This document shows positions 1 through 6,623 of a stretch of DNA of 10,232 bases, piece after piece. This stretch comes from Candidatus Mediterraneibacter stercorigallinarum. Lineage in GTDB: Bacteria; Bacillota; Clostridia; Lachnospirales; Lachnospiraceae. Below the pieces are notes generated by a model. That model did no database searches, was not told the DNA's origin, and saw nothing but the letters and a program-made list of their open reading frames with translations. The stretch's first letter is position 1. Every line of letters begins with the position of its first letter. The position numbers and the translations under genes are program-made. Location: contig DXCD01000122.1 of NCBI GenBank assembly GCA_019116185.1, positions 1 through 10,232 on the forward strand. The letters are read 5' to 3'.

Positions 1-108
1 GTAGTATACCGAGTTCCCTACAAGAAGAATTATAAAGAAAAATAAGCTCAGGAAAAATATTTTCATAACGTTTTGTGCCTGAGTGAAGCGAAAGGAATGG
101 ATATAACC

Positions 109-1776
109 ATGGAAAACGAAGCTGTTTCAAAGAATTTTATCGAGCAGGAGATCGACAAAGATCTGGCAGAGGGAGTCTATGACCATGTCTGCACCCGTTT
201 CCCGCCTGAGCCGAACGGGTATCTCCATATCGGACATGCCAAGTCTATTCTTTTAAATTACGGACTGGCGCAGGAGTACGGCGGGACGTTCCATATGAGA
301 TTTGATGATACGAATCCGACCAAAGAGAAAATGGAGTTCGTGGATTCCATCAAAGAGGATATCAAATGGCTGGGAGCTGACTGGGGAGATCATCTGTACT
401 TTGCTTCCGACTATTTTGACCAGATGTATGAGTGCGCGGTGAAGCTGATCAAGAAGGGAAAGGCTTTTGTCTGCGATCTGACGCCGGAGCAGATGAGAGA
501 ATACCGCGGCACGCTGAAAGAGCCCGGGAAGGAAAGCCCGTACAGGAACCGTTCTGTTGAAGAGAATTTGAAGCTCTTTGAGGAAATGCGTGAAGGAAAA
601 TATAAAGACGGGGAGAAAGTGCTCCGCGCGAAGATTGATATGTCTTCTCCGAATATCAATATGAGGGATCCGATCATTTACCGTGTGGCGCATATGACTC
701 ATCATAACACAGGGGATAAGTGGTGTATTTATCCGATGTATGATTTTGCACATCCGATCGAGGATGCTATCGAGGGTATTACACATTCCATCTGCACGCT
801 GGAGTTTGAGGACCACAGGCCGCTCTATGACTGGGTTGTGCGCGAGTGCGAGTTCGAGAATCCGCCGCGGCAGATTGAGTTTGCCAAGCTGTATCTGACG
901 AATGTGGTGACAGGAAAGCGCTATATCAAGAAGCTGGTGGAAGACGGTATCGTGGACGGATGGGATGATCCGCGTCTTGTCTCGATCGCGGCTTTAAGAC
1001 GCCGCGGTTTTACACCGGAGTCTATTAAGATGTTTATTGATTTGTGCGGAGTATCGAAAGCGCAGAGCTCTGTGGATTACGCGATGCTGGAATACTGTAT
1101 CCGCGAGGATCTGAAGATGAAGAAACCGCGGATGATGGCCGTCCTTGACCCGATCAAGCTGGTGATTGACAATTATCCGGAGGATCAGGTTGAGTATCTC
1201 GACGTGGCAAATAATCTGGAGAATGAAGAACTCGGGTTCAGGAAAGTGCCGTTCGGGCGCGAACTTTATATTGAAAGAGAAGATTTCATGGAGGAGCCTC
1301 CGAAGAAATATTTCCGGCTCTTCCCGGGCAATGAAGTGCGCCTGATGCATGCGTATTTTGTGAAGTGCGAGAGCTTTGTAAAAGACGAGAACGGCAATGT
1401 GACGGAAGTTCACTGTACTTATGATCCGGAGACAAAGGCAGGAAGCGGATTTACAGGAAGAAAGGTAAAAGGCACGATCCACTGGGTTCCGGCTGCTTAC
1501 GCGCAGAAGGCGGAAGTAAGGCTGTATGAGAACCTGATCGATGAGGAGAAGGGCGTCTACAATAAGGAAGACGGTTCCCTGAACTTAAACCCGAATTCGC
1601 TGCAAGTCATCAAGGATGCTTATGTTGAACCGAGCTTTGATGGCGCGGGAGCATACGACAGCTTCCAGTTCGTGCGGAACGGATACTTCTGTATCGACGC
1701 TCATGATTCTACACCGGAGAATCTGGTGTTTAACCGAATTGTGTCGCTGAAGAGCTCTTTTAAACTGCCGAAATAA
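109..1776 (+). CDS. glnS: Glutamine--tRNA ligase (GlnRS), class I
   Basis: Charges tRNA-Gln with glutamine in the cytoplasm using ATP; 555 aa, normal for bacterial GlnRS. The class I signature is clear: [15 protein letters not shown] with HIGH at residues 40-43, then the glutamate/glutamine-type Rossmann catalytic domain to about residue 335 ([43 protein letters not shown]). A two-barrel anticodon-binding domain follows ([21 protein letters not shown], to the conserved end [10 protein letters not shown]...[10 protein letters not shown]). The second ATP signature, usually VMSKRKL in GlnRS, reads [10 protein letters not shown] (266-275), so Met-Ser is replaced by Thr-Gly while the Lys stays. 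ATG 109 is chosen because AAAGGA (91-96) precedes it and the protein then starts at the usual place; upstream in-frame TTG 73 and ATG 97 have no ribosome site. A terminator follows directly. Its promoter must lie in or before bases 1-90, where I see no convincing boxes. Confidence 0.96.
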   Translation: MENEAVSKNFIEQEIDKDLAEGVYDHVCTRFPPEPNGYLHIGHAKSILLNYGLAQEYGGTFHMRFDDTNPTKEKMEFVDSIKEDIKWLGADWGDHLYFASDYFDQMYECAVKLIKKGKAFVCDLTPEQMREYRGTLKEPGKESPYRNRSVEENLKLFEEMREGKYKDGEKVLRAKIDMSSPNINMRDPIIYRVAHMTHHNTGDKWCIYPMYDFAHPIEDAIEGITHSICTLEFEDHRPLYDWVVRECEFENPPRQIEFAKLYLTNVVTGKRYIKKLVEDGIVDGWDDPRLVSIAALRRRGFTPESIKMFIDLCGVSKAQSSVDYAMLEYCIREDLKMKKPRMMAVLDPIKLVIDNYPEDQVEYLDVANNLENEELGFRKVPFGRELYIEREDFMEEPPKKYFRLFPGNEVRLMHAYFVKCESFVKDENGNVTEVHCTYDPETKAGSGFTGRKVKGTIHWVPAAYAQKAEVRLYENLIDEEKGVYNKEDGSLNLNPNSLQVIKDAYVEPSFDGAGAYDSFQFVRNGYFCIDAHDSTPENLVFNRIVSLKSSFKLPK

Positions 1777-1787
1777 AAGAAACCAAG

Positions 1788-1818
1788 ACTGCTGTACAAC
1801 TGGTGTGCAGCAGTTTTT
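1788..1818 (+). terminator. Intrinsic terminator of glnS
   Basis: An 11-bp stem (1788-1798 with 1804-1814, one T-G wobble), a 5-nt loop and five T's (1814-1818), 11 bases after the glnS stop codon. Confidence 0.9.
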
Positions 1819-1872
1819 CGGATGGAAACTGGACTGGTCATATGAGAGGAAAATCGAAAAGGAGGAAAAGCC

Positions 1873-3282
1873 ATGAATGAACTGACGATCAGCCTGAATC
1901 CCAAAGCCATAACGCCTTTGTATCAGCAGATTTACGCATACATTAAAGAAGAGATCCGGAAAGGAACGATCCCGAGCGGCGAAAAGCTTCCTTCTACAAG
2001 AGCCCTCTGCCGATATTTGGATGTGAGCAGAAGTACGGTGGAACTGGCATATGAACAGCTCCTTTCGGAAGGGTATATTGAATCGCAGCCTTACCGCGGA
2101 TATTTTGTATCGGATATCGAAGGACTCTATCAGTTCAGCGGAAGAAGCGGAGCAGAAGCAAAGCAGGAGACGCGACCAGAGAAAAAGTTCCGGTATGATT
2201 TTACGCCCAACGGCGTGGATCTTAAGAGCTTTCCGTATAATGCCTGGCGGAAGCTCTCCAGGGAATGCCTGTCAGATGATCGGGCAGAGCTGTTCCGTCT
2301 GGGATGTCCTCAGGGTGAGTACGGGCTGAGAAATGCGATCAGCAGCTATCTTTACCAGGCAAGAGGGGTGAACTGTACGCCGGATCAGGTCGTCGTGGGC
2401 GCGGGAAATGATTATCTGCTGATGCTTTTATGCGCCGTGCTGGGGAGCGGGCACAGGGCTGCCCTGGAGAATCCCACTTACAGGCAGGCTTACCGGATCT
2501 TTCAGAATCTGTCTTATGAGGTGTGTACCGTGGACATGGACGGGAAAGGAATGCGTGTGGATGAACTGAAGGACTCCGGGGCGGATATCGCGTTTGTCAT
2601 GCCTTCCCATCAGTATCCTCTCGGGACTGTCATGCCCATCCGGAGGAGGCTGGAGCTCCTGAAATGGGCGGAGGAAGAAGAGGGGAGATACATTATCGAG
2701 GATGATTATGACAGTGAGTTCCGGTATAAAGGAAAACCGATTCCCGCGCTTCAGGGATATGACGGCAGTGGAAAGGTTATCTATATCGGGACTTTTTCCA
2801 AGTCCATTGCCCCGGCGATCCGTATGAGCTACATGGTCCTGCCGGAACCGGTTTGCAGGATGTATAAGGAACGCTGCGGTTTCATCAGTTCCACGGTATC
2901 GAAGGTAGACCAGCTGATCCTTCAGAAATTTATGGAAGAGGGATATTATGAGCGGCATCTGAACAAGACCAGAGCGCTCTACCGGAGCAGGCATGACATG
3001 CTGCTTTCGGCGGTAAAAGAGATGATTCCGGATGTGCGTATCTCGGGAGAGAACGCAGGGGTCCATCTGCTCCTGCATTTCCGGGATGGCAGAAGCGAGA
3101 AAGAACTGATACAGAGAGCAGCAGAAAAAGGTGTGAAAGTGTACGGGCTGTCTGAATATTATGTGGACGGAAAAGAAAAAGAAGGAGAGACTGTCATCCT
3201 GCTCGGGTATGCCAATATGAACGAAGAGAATATCAGGGAGGCTGTAAAGCTGCTTGGCGAGGCGTGGAAAATAAAGGTATAA
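1873..3282 (+). CDS. MocR-family transcriptional regulator (GntR winged helix + aminotransferase fold)
   Basis: 469 aa, the standard MocR/PdxR/GabR length. Residues about 13-80 form a GntR winged helix (PLYQQIYAYIKEEIRKG, LPSTRALCRYLDVSRSTV, AYEQLLSEGYI). After a short linker comes a class I aminotransferase-like domain with the PLP fold intact: GAGNDYLLML, ENPTYRQAYRIF, MPSHQYPLGTVMP, IEDDYDSEFRY and the expected PLP lysine K310 in GTFSKSIAP. In this family PLP or its adduct acts as effector and catalysis is usually lost; known members control pyridoxal, GABA, taurine or cell-wall genes. The start is firm: AGGAGG at 1860-1865, 7 nt before ATG. No metabolic target gene lies next to or divergent from it, so the regulon cannot be named. 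A tandem ACTGG pair at 1828-1837 sits in its short upstream region and could be part of an autoregulatory site, but that is weak. Confidence 0.92.
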   Translation: MNELTISLNPKAITPLYQQIYAYIKEEIRKGTIPSGEKLPSTRALCRYLDVSRSTVELAYEQLLSEGYIESQPYRGYFVSDIEGLYQFSGRSGAEAKQETRPEKKFRYDFTPNGVDLKSFPYNAWRKLSRECLSDDRAELFRLGCPQGEYGLRNAISSYLYQARGVNCTPDQVVVGAGNDYLLMLLCAVLGSGHRAALENPTYRQAYRIFQNLSYEVCTVDMDGKGMRVDELKDSGADIAFVMPSHQYPLGTVMPIRRRLELLKWAEEEEGRYIIEDDYDSEFRYKGKPIPALQGYDGSGKVIYIGTFSKSIAPAIRMSYMVLPEPVCRMYKERCGFISSTVSKVDQLILQKFMEEGYYERHLNKTRALYRSRHDMLLSAVKEMIPDVRISGENAGVHLLLHFRDGRSEKELIQRAAEKGVKVYGLSEYYVDGKEKEGETVILLGYANMNEENIREAVKLLGEAWKIKV

Positions 3283-3301
3283 TAAATACTGAATTAACAT
3301 T

Positions 3302-3350
3302 AAAAAAGGAGACTGCCCGGGCGAAAAGATTTCGCCTCGGGACAGTCTCC
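3302..3350 (-). terminator. Terminator between convergent genes, best oriented for the minus strand
   Basis: A long hairpin: 8 perfect pairs (3308-3315 with 3343-3350), a CCC/GGG step, then GGCGAA/TTCGCC with a 5-nt loop. Read on the minus strand it is followed by six T's (plus-strand A's at 3302-3307), the classic form for the minus-strand gene ending at 3379. On the plus strand the downstream sequence is only T-rich, so it may also slow transcripts from the MocR gene. Confidence 0.88.
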
Positions 3351-3378
3351 TATACATTTACATTTATGTTCCGGCAGA

Positions 3379-3663
3379 TTAAATCTCTTCAGGTTCTTCT
3401 GACGGTTTTTCTGCTGTTTCTTCAGCTTTTTCTTCTGTGCCTGCCTGCTCTTTTACATTTTCCGTATCCTTTTTGAGTGATACGTATTCCCGTTCGGATG
3501 CGGGCTGCAGGTCTGCGTCAAGGTCAAAATCCTCTTCTTCTGTGTGGTCAGATCCGTTCTCTTCCGGGTTGTCGGAATTGTTCTTGCAGAAATATGCAAC
3601 GGCAAGCCCGATCGCTGTTCCGATGACAGCGAAGATACTAAACCATTTGATCACCTTTTTCAA
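3379..3663 (-). CDS. Small single-pass membrane protein with acidic tail, TTG start
   Basis: 94 aa, not assigned to a named family. An N-terminal membrane helix covers residues about 6-25 (KWFSIFAVIGTAIGLAVAYF) behind a Lys-rich tip. The rest is a hydrophilic tail rich in Glu and Asp (EEEDFDLDADL, then a Glu/Lys/Pro-rich end). The layout resembles YtxH-like or membrane-anchored tail proteins: tail outside if the helix acts as signal anchor, inside if the lysines stay in. The start is decided by the ribosome site: on the minus strand AAAGGAGA lies 7 nt before TTG (plus 3661-3663). The upstream in-frame ATG at 3717 lacks a usable site and would add a low-complexity extension made by a tandem repeat. 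It has its own promoter and terminator, so it is a stand-alone gene divergent from purA. I recall similar proteins beside purA in Lachnospiraceae but cannot verify it. Confidence 0.82.
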   Translation of the reverse strand: MKKVIKWFSIFAVIGTAIGLAVAYFCKNNSDNPEENGSDHTEEEDFDLDADLQPASEREYVSLKKDTENVKEQAGTEEKAEETAEKPSEEPEEI

Positions 3664-3789
3664 TGTAATGTCTCCTTTCCCTGTGTCTGCCGTGTCTGCC
3701 GCGGCATGACGATGCACCTGTGAGGTGGTTTCTGTAATAAGAAGATGTGCTCTGCATATAACAAAGAGAACATCCCGAATATGGTTTTT

Positions 3790-3818
3790 ATTCTAATACT
3801 TTTCCCGCTTAATTACAA
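3790..3818 (-). promoter_or_regulatory. Sigma-A-type promoter for the acidic-tail membrane protein
   Basis: On the minus strand TTGTAA (plus 3813-3818) and TAGAAT (plus 3790-3795) are 17 nt apart. Transcription would start near 3783, giving a leader of about 120 nt with an imperfect 10-bp hairpin (3744-3774) and a tandem GTGTCTGCC pair (3683-3700 in plus orientation). Confidence 0.62.
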
Positions 3819-3846
3819 TACCAACACAAAAAAGAGGAAATAATAT

Positions 3847-3875
3847 TTTACAGAAAGAAAAAAGTATAGTATAAT
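3847..3875 (+). promoter_or_regulatory. Sigma-A promoter of purA
   Basis: TTTACA (3847-3852), a 17-nt spacer and a perfect TATAAT (3870-3875). The start site would be near 3882, leaving a leader of about 60 nt. A short GCGGT/ACCGC stem (3883-3903) could form at its 5' end. I see no purine riboswitch or PurR-box-like motif. Confidence 0.85.
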
Positions 3876-3943
3876 TCTAACGGCGGTCAATGATAAGCAC
3901 CGCTGATAAATATTTACAAGCACGATACGCAGGAGGAATAGAA

Positions 3944-5224
3944 ATGGTAAAAGCAGTAGTTGGTGCAAACTGGGGCGATGAAGGCAAGGGCAAGATCACG
4001 GATATGCTCGGAAAAGAATCAGATATCATCGTCCGTTTTCAGGGCGGAGCGAACGCAGGTCATACGATTGTGAATGATTATGGCAAATTTGCGCTGCACA
4101 CACTGCCGTCCGGCGTGTTCTATGAACATACAACAAGCATTATCGGGAACGGCGTCGCGCTGGATGTCCCGAAACTGTTCGGGGAGATTCAGTCCATTGT
4201 GGACCGCGGCGTTCCTATGCCGAAGATCCTTGTATCCGACAGGGCGCAGATGGTGATGTCTTATCACAAGAATTTTGACGCTTATGAGGAGGAGCGCCTG
4301 GGCGGGAAGTCCTTTGGCTCCACAAAGTCGGGCATCGCACCCTTCTACTCAGACAAATATGCAAAGATCGGCTTTCAGGTGAGCGAGCTTTTTGACGATG
4401 AGCTGCTCAGGGAGAAAGTCGTGCGCGTGGCAGAGCAGAAGAATGTGCTCCTTGAGCACCTGTATCACAAACCATTGATTGATCCTGAAGAATTATATAA
4501 AGAGCTGATCAGCTATAAAGAGATGGTAGAGCCTTATGTGTGCGATGTATCCCTCTATCTTTACAATGCGCTCAAAGAAGGCAAAAACATCCTTCTGGAG
4601 GGACAGCTTGGCTCACTGAAAGATCCGGACCACGGAATCTATCCTATGGTTACTTCGTCTTCCACGCTTGCAGGATACGGAGCGATCGGCGCGGGCATCC
4701 CGCCGTATGAGATCAAACAGATCATCACAGTGTGCAAGGCATACTCCAGCGCTGTGGGAGCAGGCGCGTTTGTCAGCGAGATATTCGGCGATGAGGCGGA
4801 TGAGTTGAGAAGACGCGGCGGAGACGGCGGAGAGTACGGCGCGACAACCGGACGTCCGAGACGCGTGGGCTGGTTCGACTGCGTGGCTTCCAAATACGGA
4901 TGCAGGATGCAGGGGACAACAGACGTGGCGTTTACTGTCCTTGACGTGCTGGGCTACCTGGATGAGATCCCGGTATGCGTGGGATACGAGATCGACGGTA
5001 AAGTGACCACAGATTTCCCGGTGACACATCTCCTTGAGAAGGCAAAACCGGTGATCAAGACTCTTCCGGGATGGAAGTGCGATATCCGCGGCATCAGGAA
5101 ATATGAAGACCTGCCTGAGAACTGCCGCAATTATATCGAGTTCATTGAAAAAGAAATCGGATACCCGGTTACCATGATCAGCAACGGGCCGGGAAGAGAG
5201 GATATCATCTACCGGAACAAATAA
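3944..5224 (+). CDS. purA: Adenylosuccinate synthetase, divergent clostridial form
   Basis: Joins IMP and aspartate using GTP to make adenylosuccinate, the first committed step to AMP; 426 aa, close to E. coli PurA. Core motifs are present: WGDEGKGK with catalytic D12, NAGHT with H40, SGV, SIIGNGV, DPDHGIYPMVTSSS, GAGAF, ATTGRPRRVGWFD (the IMP/GTP-contact arginines) and a normal C-terminus with SNGPGR. Two stretches differ from the E. coli and Bacillus pattern. GTTGRGIGP is GSTKSGIAP (125-133) with the following DKxAR as DKYAK, and EGAQG is EGQLG (219-223). Positions equivalent to E. coli R143 and Q224, both IMP contacts, thus carry Lys and Leu. D12 argues against the phage PurZ type, in which this Asp is lost. 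Start ATG 3944 has AGGAGG at 3931-3936, 7 nt away; an upstream in-frame ATG at 3890 has none. Monocistronic, with strong promoter and terminator. Confidence 0.95.
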   Translation: MVKAVVGANWGDEGKGKITDMLGKESDIIVRFQGGANAGHTIVNDYGKFALHTLPSGVFYEHTTSIIGNGVALDVPKLFGEIQSIVDRGVPMPKILVSDRAQMVMSYHKNFDAYEEERLGGKSFGSTKSGIAPFYSDKYAKIGFQVSELFDDELLREKVVRVAEQKNVLLEHLYHKPLIDPEELYKELISYKEMVEPYVCDVSLYLYNALKEGKNILLEGQLGSLKDPDHGIYPMVTSSSTLAGYGAIGAGIPPYEIKQIITVCKAYSSAVGAGAFVSEIFGDEADELRRRGGDGGEYGATTGRPRRVGWFDCVASKYGCRMQGTTDVAFTVLDVLGYLDEIPVCVGYEIDGKVTTDFPVTHLLEKAKPVIKTLPGWKCDIRGIRKYEDLPENCRNYIEFIEKEIGYPVTMISNGPGREDIIYRNK

Positions 5225-5277
5225 GATACAGGACAGAACAAATAACACACATCAGAATAAGAAGCAAAAAACTGAAG

Positions 5278-5340
5278 AAACTGCCAGGGACTGTCAGCAT
5301 CAGAGATGCGGGCCTGTCCTGCGGCAGTTTTTCTTTTTTA
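5278..5340 (+). terminator. Strong intrinsic terminator of purA
   Basis: Outer stem AAACTGCC/GGCAGTTT (5278-5285 with 5323-5330), extended by an imperfect AGGGAC/GTCCT step, and an inner GCATC-AGA-GATGC hairpin (5297-5309). A long T-tract follows (5328-5339, interrupted by one C). Confidence 0.92.
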
Positions 5341-5405
5341 ATTTTCCTAAGGAAATTTTCAGGAATCCGTCAATGTATGTACACATTTAGGAAGTATGCT
5401 TTTAG

Positions 5406-5434
5406 ATAAAAGAAAGAGACATATTTTCTTTTAT
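5406..5434. repeat. Perfect 10-bp inverted repeat upstream of the 51-aa gene
   Basis: ATAAAAGAAA (5406-5415) and TTTCTTTTAT (5425-5434) are exact reverse complements separated by 9 nt. The dyad overlaps the likely -35 region of the next promoter, so a protein-binding site is more likely than an RNA hairpin. Confidence 0.7.
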
Positions 5435-5447
5435 TGGTTCATATAAT
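5419..5447 (+). promoter_or_regulatory. Promoter of the 51-aa gene, sporulation sigma-E/K-like
   Basis: ACATATT (5419-5425) and CATATAAT (5440-5447) are 14 nt apart, close to the Bacillus sigma-E pattern (KMATATT-14-CATACANT). CATATAATA also fits the sigma-K -10 form. The sequence contains TATAAT (5442-5447), so sigma-A use is possible, but no decent sigma-A -35 lies 16-18 nt upstream. The leader would be about 75 nt. Confidence 0.45.
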
Positions 5448-5528
5448 ATAAAGCTGGGATAATTTCGGCGTACAAGGTAATAATAATGGATTCCTTTATG
5501 CCGGTCTGAAAAGGAAGGAGGTATTTCT

Positions 5529-5684
5529 ATGCGTCAGAACAGCAGGAAAACAACAGCAAACATGATAACCATGGAAGAATACCTGAAAAAGAGACAAGCG
5601 ATAAGAAAACAGGAAGATACAGGAAGGACAGACCGCTCACGGGGAGCGGACGCCCTGAAGCTTGCAGAGATGTTATATGTGTGA
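5529..5684 (+). CDS. 51-residue basic protein of unknown function
   Basis: Not recognised. The reading frame gives 51 aa: a basic, Lys/Arg/Gln-rich N-terminus (MRQNSRKTTANMITMEEYLK), a charged middle (KKRQAIRKQ, SRGAD) and a short hydrophobic end (ALKLAEMLYV). There is no membrane helix, Cys motif or signal peptide. Reasons to call it a gene: AAGGAGG (5515-5521) lies exactly 7 nt before ATG, as in the best genes here; a plausible promoter lies upstream; and otherwise about 330 bases after the purA terminator would carry a promoter and ribosome site with nothing to express. The basic character and helix-like composition would suit an RNA-, DNA- or membrane-surface-binding protein, but this is inference. 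If the promoter is sigma-E/K type, it would be made in the mother cell during sporulation. Its last 12 bases overlap the end of the minus-strand gene. Confidence 0.68.
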   Translation: MRQNSRKTTANMITMEEYLKKRQAIRKQEDTGRTDRSRGADALKLAEMLYV

Positions 5685-5918
5685 ATCTTTGTTCTGGTCA
5701 TGATCGGGAAAGCTGTCAGAACCACTGCCTTTCAGGAGGCGGGCTACCAGGATATAGGCGTACAGAAGGACGGGGATGAGTATGGTCGCTGCCACGGAAG
5801 CCCTGAAAAGCCCGGCTGCGGCAGGAGAGTCCATAAGGGCAAAAACAAGGGTGCAGATATACATGCAGGCAAGTAATGCCGCGCCGATCAGTGCGAGGAT
5901 ACGTTTTGTTTTTTTCAT
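5673..5918 (-). CDS. Small two-TM membrane protein of unknown function
   Basis: 81 aa. Short basic start (MKKTKR), a first membrane helix at about 7-28 (ILALIGAALLACMYICTLVFAL), a short loop with D30 and P32, a second helix at about 42-62 (ATILIPVLLYAYILVARLL), then a polar C-terminal tail with Asp, Lys and His. Both ends are probably cytoplasmic, judging by the flanking positive charges. The look is that of a conserved hypothetical of Lachnospiraceae; no function can be given. The chosen ATG is preceded on the minus strand by AAAGGA, 10 nt away; the 33 upstream in-frame codons contain no membrane or other credible feature and overlap the promoter. Its promoter is bracketed by an 11-bp dyad. 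It converges on the 51-aa gene with a 12-bp overlap and no terminator between them. Confidence 0.8.
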   Translation of the reverse strand: MKKTKRILALIGAALLACMYICTLVFALMDSPAAAGLFRASVAATILIPVLLYAYILVARLLKGSGSDSFPDHDQNKDSHI

Positions 5919-5976
5919 AATGACAAGATCCTTTCTCTGTTTTATTAAATGTAGACTGCCGATTCTTGGCTTATAA

Positions 5977-6017
5977 AATACAGCTGAAATATTACCTGTA
6001 CTCAGCTGTATTGTCAT
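5977..6017 (-). promoter_or_regulatory. Promoter of the two-TM gene embedded in an 11-bp dyad operator
   Basis: On the minus strand ATGACA (plus 6012-6017) and TAATAT (plus 5989-5994) are 17 nt apart. AATACAGCTGA (5977-5987) and TCAGCTGTATT (6002-6012) are exact inverted repeats with a 14-nt centre. One arm fills the -35/-10 spacer and the other covers the predicted start site, so a bound dimer would block RNA polymerase. Confidence 0.6.
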
Positions 6018-6040
6018 GTACAGTATACCGAAAAATGTGG

Positions 6041-6069
6041 TTTACGGCAAACGGAAATTGGTATATAAT
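6041..6069 (+). promoter_or_regulatory. Sigma-A promoter of the SEC-C / DUF218 unit
   Basis: TTTACG (6041-6046), a 17-nt spacer and perfect TATAAT (6064-6069). Start near 6077, giving a leader of about 30 nt before ATG 6108. Confidence 0.8.
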
Positions 6070-6107
6070 AATCTGCGACGGATTTTAAGATAAAGGAGCA
6101 ATATACA

Positions 6108-6623
6108 ATGAGCGAAAAAAGTTTATTAGATCAGTGGAGAAACATGGCATATGACAGAAGCCTGTCAAAGGACCAGCTGGAAAAATTCTGGGGAAAATAT
6201 TTTACAATCGAAAGGGAAATTTACGAACAGCTTCTGGATGATCCGGATACAGAAGTAAAAGGCACTGTAAAGGAACTGGCCGAGAAATACGGACAGGACG
6301 TCATGACAATGGTAGGTTTCCTGGACGGTATCAATGACAGCCTGAAAGCAGCGAACCCAATCGAGACGATGACAGAGGATACAGAAGTAAGCCTTGCATT
6401 TGATAAAGAAAAACTGTATAAGAACATGGTTGATGCAAAAGCTGACTGGCTGTATGAGCTGCCCCAGTGGGAAAAGATCTTCGATGAGGAGACAAGGAAG
6501 AGACTCTACCGCGAACAGAAGGCTTCCGGCACAATCCGCAAGCCGAAGAAGATCGGAAGAAATGATCCGTGCCCGTGCGGAAGCGGAAAGAAATATAAGA
6601 AGTGCTGCGGAAGAAATGCATAA
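6108..6623 (+). CDS. SEC-C zinc-motif protein
   Basis: 171 aa, cytoplasmic. The last 23 residues are a complete SEC-C motif ([20 protein letters not shown]) with the zinc ligands C155, C157, C166 and C167. It is the same module that ends SecA and binds SecB, and it is attached to many unrelated small proteins. The first about 145 residues are acidic and predicted helical ([23 protein letters not shown], then a region around [16 protein letters not shown]) with no signature I can name. It is too short to be SecA and has no ATPase motifs. AAGGAG (6093-6098) lies 9 nt before ATG. The stop codon abuts the start of the DUF218 gene with no gap, so the two are co-transcribed and probably translationally coupled. 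The role is unknown; a zinc-dependent adaptor is the usual guess. Confidence 0.87.
   Translation: MSEKSLLDQWRNMAYDRSLSKDQLEKFWGKYFTIEREIYEQLLDDPDTEVKGTVKELAEKYGQDVMTMVGFLDGINDSLKAANPIETMTEDTEVSLAFDKEKLYKNMVDAKADWLYELPQWEKIFDEETRKRLYREQKASGTIRKPKKIGRNDPCPCGSGKKYKKCCGRNA

Noticed and set aside
1..108. T-box or other riboswitch before glnS
   Set aside because: Only about 100 bases are visible, with no T-box AGGGTGGNACCGCG-type sequence, no terminator-antiterminator pair and no clear promoter.
2428..3357. Long open frame on the minus strand opposite the MocR gene
   Set aside because: It is a shadow: no ribosome site, no recognisable domain, odd composition, and it lies across a well-supported plus-strand gene.
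3664..3717. Upstream ATG start for the acidic-tail membrane protein
   Set aside because: No properly spaced ribosome site; the added residues come from a tandem repeat, while TTG 3663 has AAAGGAGA at 7 nt.
3944..5224. PurA as a PurZ-type enzyme of the diaminopurine pathway
   Set aside because: The catalytic Asp of GDEGKGK is kept and there are no phage genes around; the sequence changes fit a clostridial PurA variant.
4613..5248. 211-codon minus-strand frame opposite purA
   Set aside because: It mirrors the purA reading frame and has no start signal or family motif; purA codon use explains the openness.
5486..5509. Seven-codon leader frame (MDSFMPV) ahead of the 51-aa gene
   Set aside because: Only a weak AAGG precedes it, and a frame this short is expected by chance; it shows no run of one amino acid as in attenuators.
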